From Littorina saxatilis (lineage: Eukaryota; Mollusca; Gastropoda; Littorinimorpha; Littorinidae): a stretch of 64,000 nt of DNA. This document shows, one piece after another, positions 61,800 to 64,000 of this stretch. Both the position numbers and the translations under genes were made by a program. Numbering within the stretch: position 1 is the first letter of the stretch; the number at the start of each line of letters is the position of its first letter. Below the pieces are notes generated by a model that searched no databases, had not been told where the DNA came from, and saw only the letters and a list, made by a program, of their open reading frames with translations. The stretch covers positions 105,521,309 through 105,585,308 of the forward strand of contig NC_090245.1 in NCBI RefSeq assembly GCF_037325665.1. Direction: 5' to 3'.

Positions 61800-62570
61800 T
61801 GTTACATGGTTTAGTCTTTTAATCTCTCTCTCTCTGCATGTATGTATGTGTGCCTGTTTGTCTTTGGTTGGACACAGAAACCCCAAAACACAGCAATGGT
61901 CATGTTTCAGGACATTTGATATCAGGCCATACCCATTAGTCCTATTTTGACTTTGCAAAGTAGTTCAAGAAAATGAACTTGTATTGAAACCGAATGACAT
62001 TTTGCCAAATGCTCAACTCGGTTAATGGCATGGCAGGCTTCAGGTAGCAATATACATATATCGAGCTGGAATTTAAAACAAATTGAAATATCATTTAGTT
62101 GGAATTCAAAATCGATTTTGATACGACTTGATGAACACTACAGGGCAACTCTTTTTTTTCTTTTTTTTTAATGAAATTCTGTGAAGTCGGCACAGCATAC
62201 GCAATACCTGCGGCTTATCAAATTAACCTTCACTGGATCATGCCTTAGACTACACAGTCCAGATGATGTGGGTTGTATTTTACAGAAGGATTCAACGTAA
62301 AAAGTATGGGTCGTACACGACACACGCCATCGCAATAGAAAAACGGTTTACTGCATCTTTGCAAAGCAGTACGACCATAGCGTACTCTACTACAGCCATG
62401 CCATCCCAAAAGGAATAAATATTATAATTATACTCCCTTTAATTCCATATTCGTTTCCCACGACCCACATCATCGGGACTGCCCATTGTTTGTTTCCAAA
62501 GATAATCCTTCAGAAAGTGGTCGATGGAAGGTTCTTTTGGTGTTGGATGATTAGGCACAAAAAAAAAATA
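61800..62570. other. Cyclin B downstream flank, no gene seen
   Basis: Nothing recognised apart from short CT and T runs. Confidence 0.4.
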
Positions 62571-63509
62571 GGTGTGGTTACGGTAACATAGCCAAAAAAA
62601 ATTGGGTAGGTAGGTAGGCAATCACTTTTTGAGTCACTTGAGAAAAAGTGACTATGTAATCGGTCAGTGTTAGTCTGTCCGGCCGGCCGTCCGTAGACAC
62701 CACCTTAACGTTGGACTTTTCTCGGAAACTATCAAAGCGATCGGGCTCATATTTTGTTTAGTCGTGACCTCCAATGACCTCTACACTTTAACGATGGTTT
62801 CGTTGACCTTTGACCTTTTTCAAGGTCACAGGTCAGCGTCAAAGGAAAAATTAGACATTTTATATCTTTTCTCGGAAACTATCAAAGCGATCGGGCTCAT
62901 ATTTTGTTTAGTCGTGACCTCCAATGACCTCTACACTTTAACGATGGTTTCGTTGACCTTTGACCTTTTTCAAGGTCACAGGTCAGCGTCAAAGGAAAAA
63001 TTAGACATTTTATATCTTTGACAAAGTTCATCGGATGTGATTGAAACTTTGTAGGATTATTCTTTACATCAAAGTATTTACATCTGTAGCCTTTTACGAA
63101 CGTTATCAGAAAAACAAGGGAGATAACTAGCCTTTTCTGTTCGGCAACACACAACTTAACGTTGGGCTTTTCTCGGAAACTATAAAAGTGACCGGGCTCA
63201 AATTTTATGTGAACGTGACTCATTGTGTTGTGAATAGCAATTTCTTCCTGTCCATCTGATGCCTCATATAATATTCAGAACTGCGAAAGTGACTCGATCG
63301 AGCGTTTGCTCTTCTTGGTTTTTTTTTAACTTTTTTTTCTAATGTGTACAAATTAAACCTACTTGACAGGGAAATACGTGTGCGGCTCGGGCGCTTTCGC
63401 TTTCATTGCGTTTTTTGCACTCGTTCTTTTTTTTTTGGTGACAAATGTAATAAAAAGTTATAGGATCGGCCCCTAAAAATAGGGTAGGTCGGGTTACCGT
63501 AACCACACC
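62571..63509. mobile_element. E2: inverted-repeat element with B3 nested inside
   Basis: Ends GGTGTGGTTACGGTAAC and GTTACCGTAACCACACC. GGGTAGGTAGG and GGGTAGGTCGGG lie just inside. E1 (36735-36880) is a compact relative. Most of the length is B3. Confidence 0.7.
62631..63317 (+). mobile_element. Family B element, copy B3, with internal tandem duplication
   Basis: Same ends as B1 and B2. A segment of about 150 bases starting at CTCGGAAACTATCAAAGCGA occurs twice (about 62720 and 62870), making this copy longer. Confidence 0.82.
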
Positions 63510-64000
63510 TATTTTTTTTTTAGGCCTTACATGAAGTCTTACTCCAAAAGCTCAGTGAAAGTTGACAATAACATTAGTTACTCAAACTCCAAATATTTTC
63601 AGAGATACAGACACTTTTGTGCGACTGGGTCGTCCACGACCAAGGAAGCTCGGTGAAAGTTAACAACATTAGCTACTTCATGACGCTAAACAGGGAAGAA
63701 AAATGTTGTACAGGTGCACCACATGATTTTCTTCATAAAATAACTCCACAAAAATGCTCCACGGTTCACAAATTGATGAATTTTGTTTGTATGTGTGTTT
63801 TTCTGGGTGTGGGTTCTAAAAGACAGTAAAAGCTCTCACACACGCACAATACTCATTCCAATAGTATAGTCTGGCAAAGTCCAAAGGCAAAGAAAGGGTT
63901 ACATTTTGAAGGGAAGGAAAAGGTAATCCCCACTTTGCAAGCGGTAGTAATCTCCCCTGGTAAGATGAGGTTTGGAACAGCCATCGTTCTGTAAAAATCT
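63510..64000. other. Unrecognised sequence at right edge
   Basis: A short duplicate (AAGCTCGGTGAAAGTTAACA; AAAGCTCAGTGAAAGTTGAC) about 90 bases apart, at 63549 and 63645. No gene. Confidence 0.4.

Noticed and set aside
57184-63223. Repeated minus-strand ORF starting [16 protein letters not shown] in three places
   Set aside because: It is the same stretch of family B in each copy; the frame is not kept outside the element and there is no recognisable domain.

Overview
The window looks like nuclear DNA of a mollusc, most likely a marine gastropod. This is inferred from spliced genes with GT-AG introns, a cyclin B and an FMRFamide-receptor-like GPCR of lophotrochozoan type, and a dense load of tRNA-derived SINEs, short inverted-repeat elements and long CA/GA microsatellites. 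I see no viral or LTR-element remains, CRISPR arrays, rRNA genes or convincing free-standing tRNA genes.

Two host genes are supported, both on the + strand. The first is the 3' part of a class A peptide GPCR: a 68-codon exon with TM5 (13852-14055) and a final 239-codon exon with TM6, TM7 and the tail (19530-20249), split by a 5.5 kb intron. The earlier exons (TM1-TM4) would lie at the left, within or beyond about 12.7 kb of repeats, and I could not find them. A 56-bp minisatellite ends exactly on this gene's splice acceptor, and a 48-bp minisatellite starts about 50 bases after its stop. The second gene is a complete cyclin B (49738-60468): eight phase-0 coding exons, 443 residues, a canonical destruction box, a promoter-like block with two CCAAT boxes, a CHR-like and an E2F-like site, and one GC-AG intron.

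The rest is mostly mobile DNA. Three unrelated-looking families (here A, B and C) share one architecture: a 5' terminal palindrome, an inverted copy of that motif just inside the 3' end, then a small hairpin and a CTTG end, usually flanked by T on both sides. This matches the asymmetric-terminal-inverted-repeat plan of Helitron2/Helentron elements. Other elements are a TTAA-flanked piggyBac-like family (D1 at 2245-5983, filled with nested insertions; D2 at 16160-16628), a pogo/Tigger-like MITE (1901-2061), a 422-bp MITE nested in an A copy (871-1292), a hAT-like element (38374-38998), a small inverted-repeat family E (36735-36880; 62571-63509 with a B copy inside), and several SINE families with readable target-site duplications, three copies of one being almost identical.

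Region by region: 1-6 kb, nested D1 element; 6-12.7 kb, microsatellites, A4 and a SINE; 12.7-20.6 kb, GPCR gene; 20.6-38 kb, intergenic DNA with tandem repeats, A5, C1, SINEs and microsatellites; 38-41.6 kb, hAT-like element, a broken THAP-domain coding segment with a near-perfect 132-bp foldback, clusters of a palindromic motif and a possible minus-strand exon; 42-49 kb, CT microsatellites behind AATAAA-bearing segments and mostly unrecognised DNA; 49.5-61.8 kb, cyclin B; 61.8-64 kb, nested E2/B3 and unrecognised sequence.
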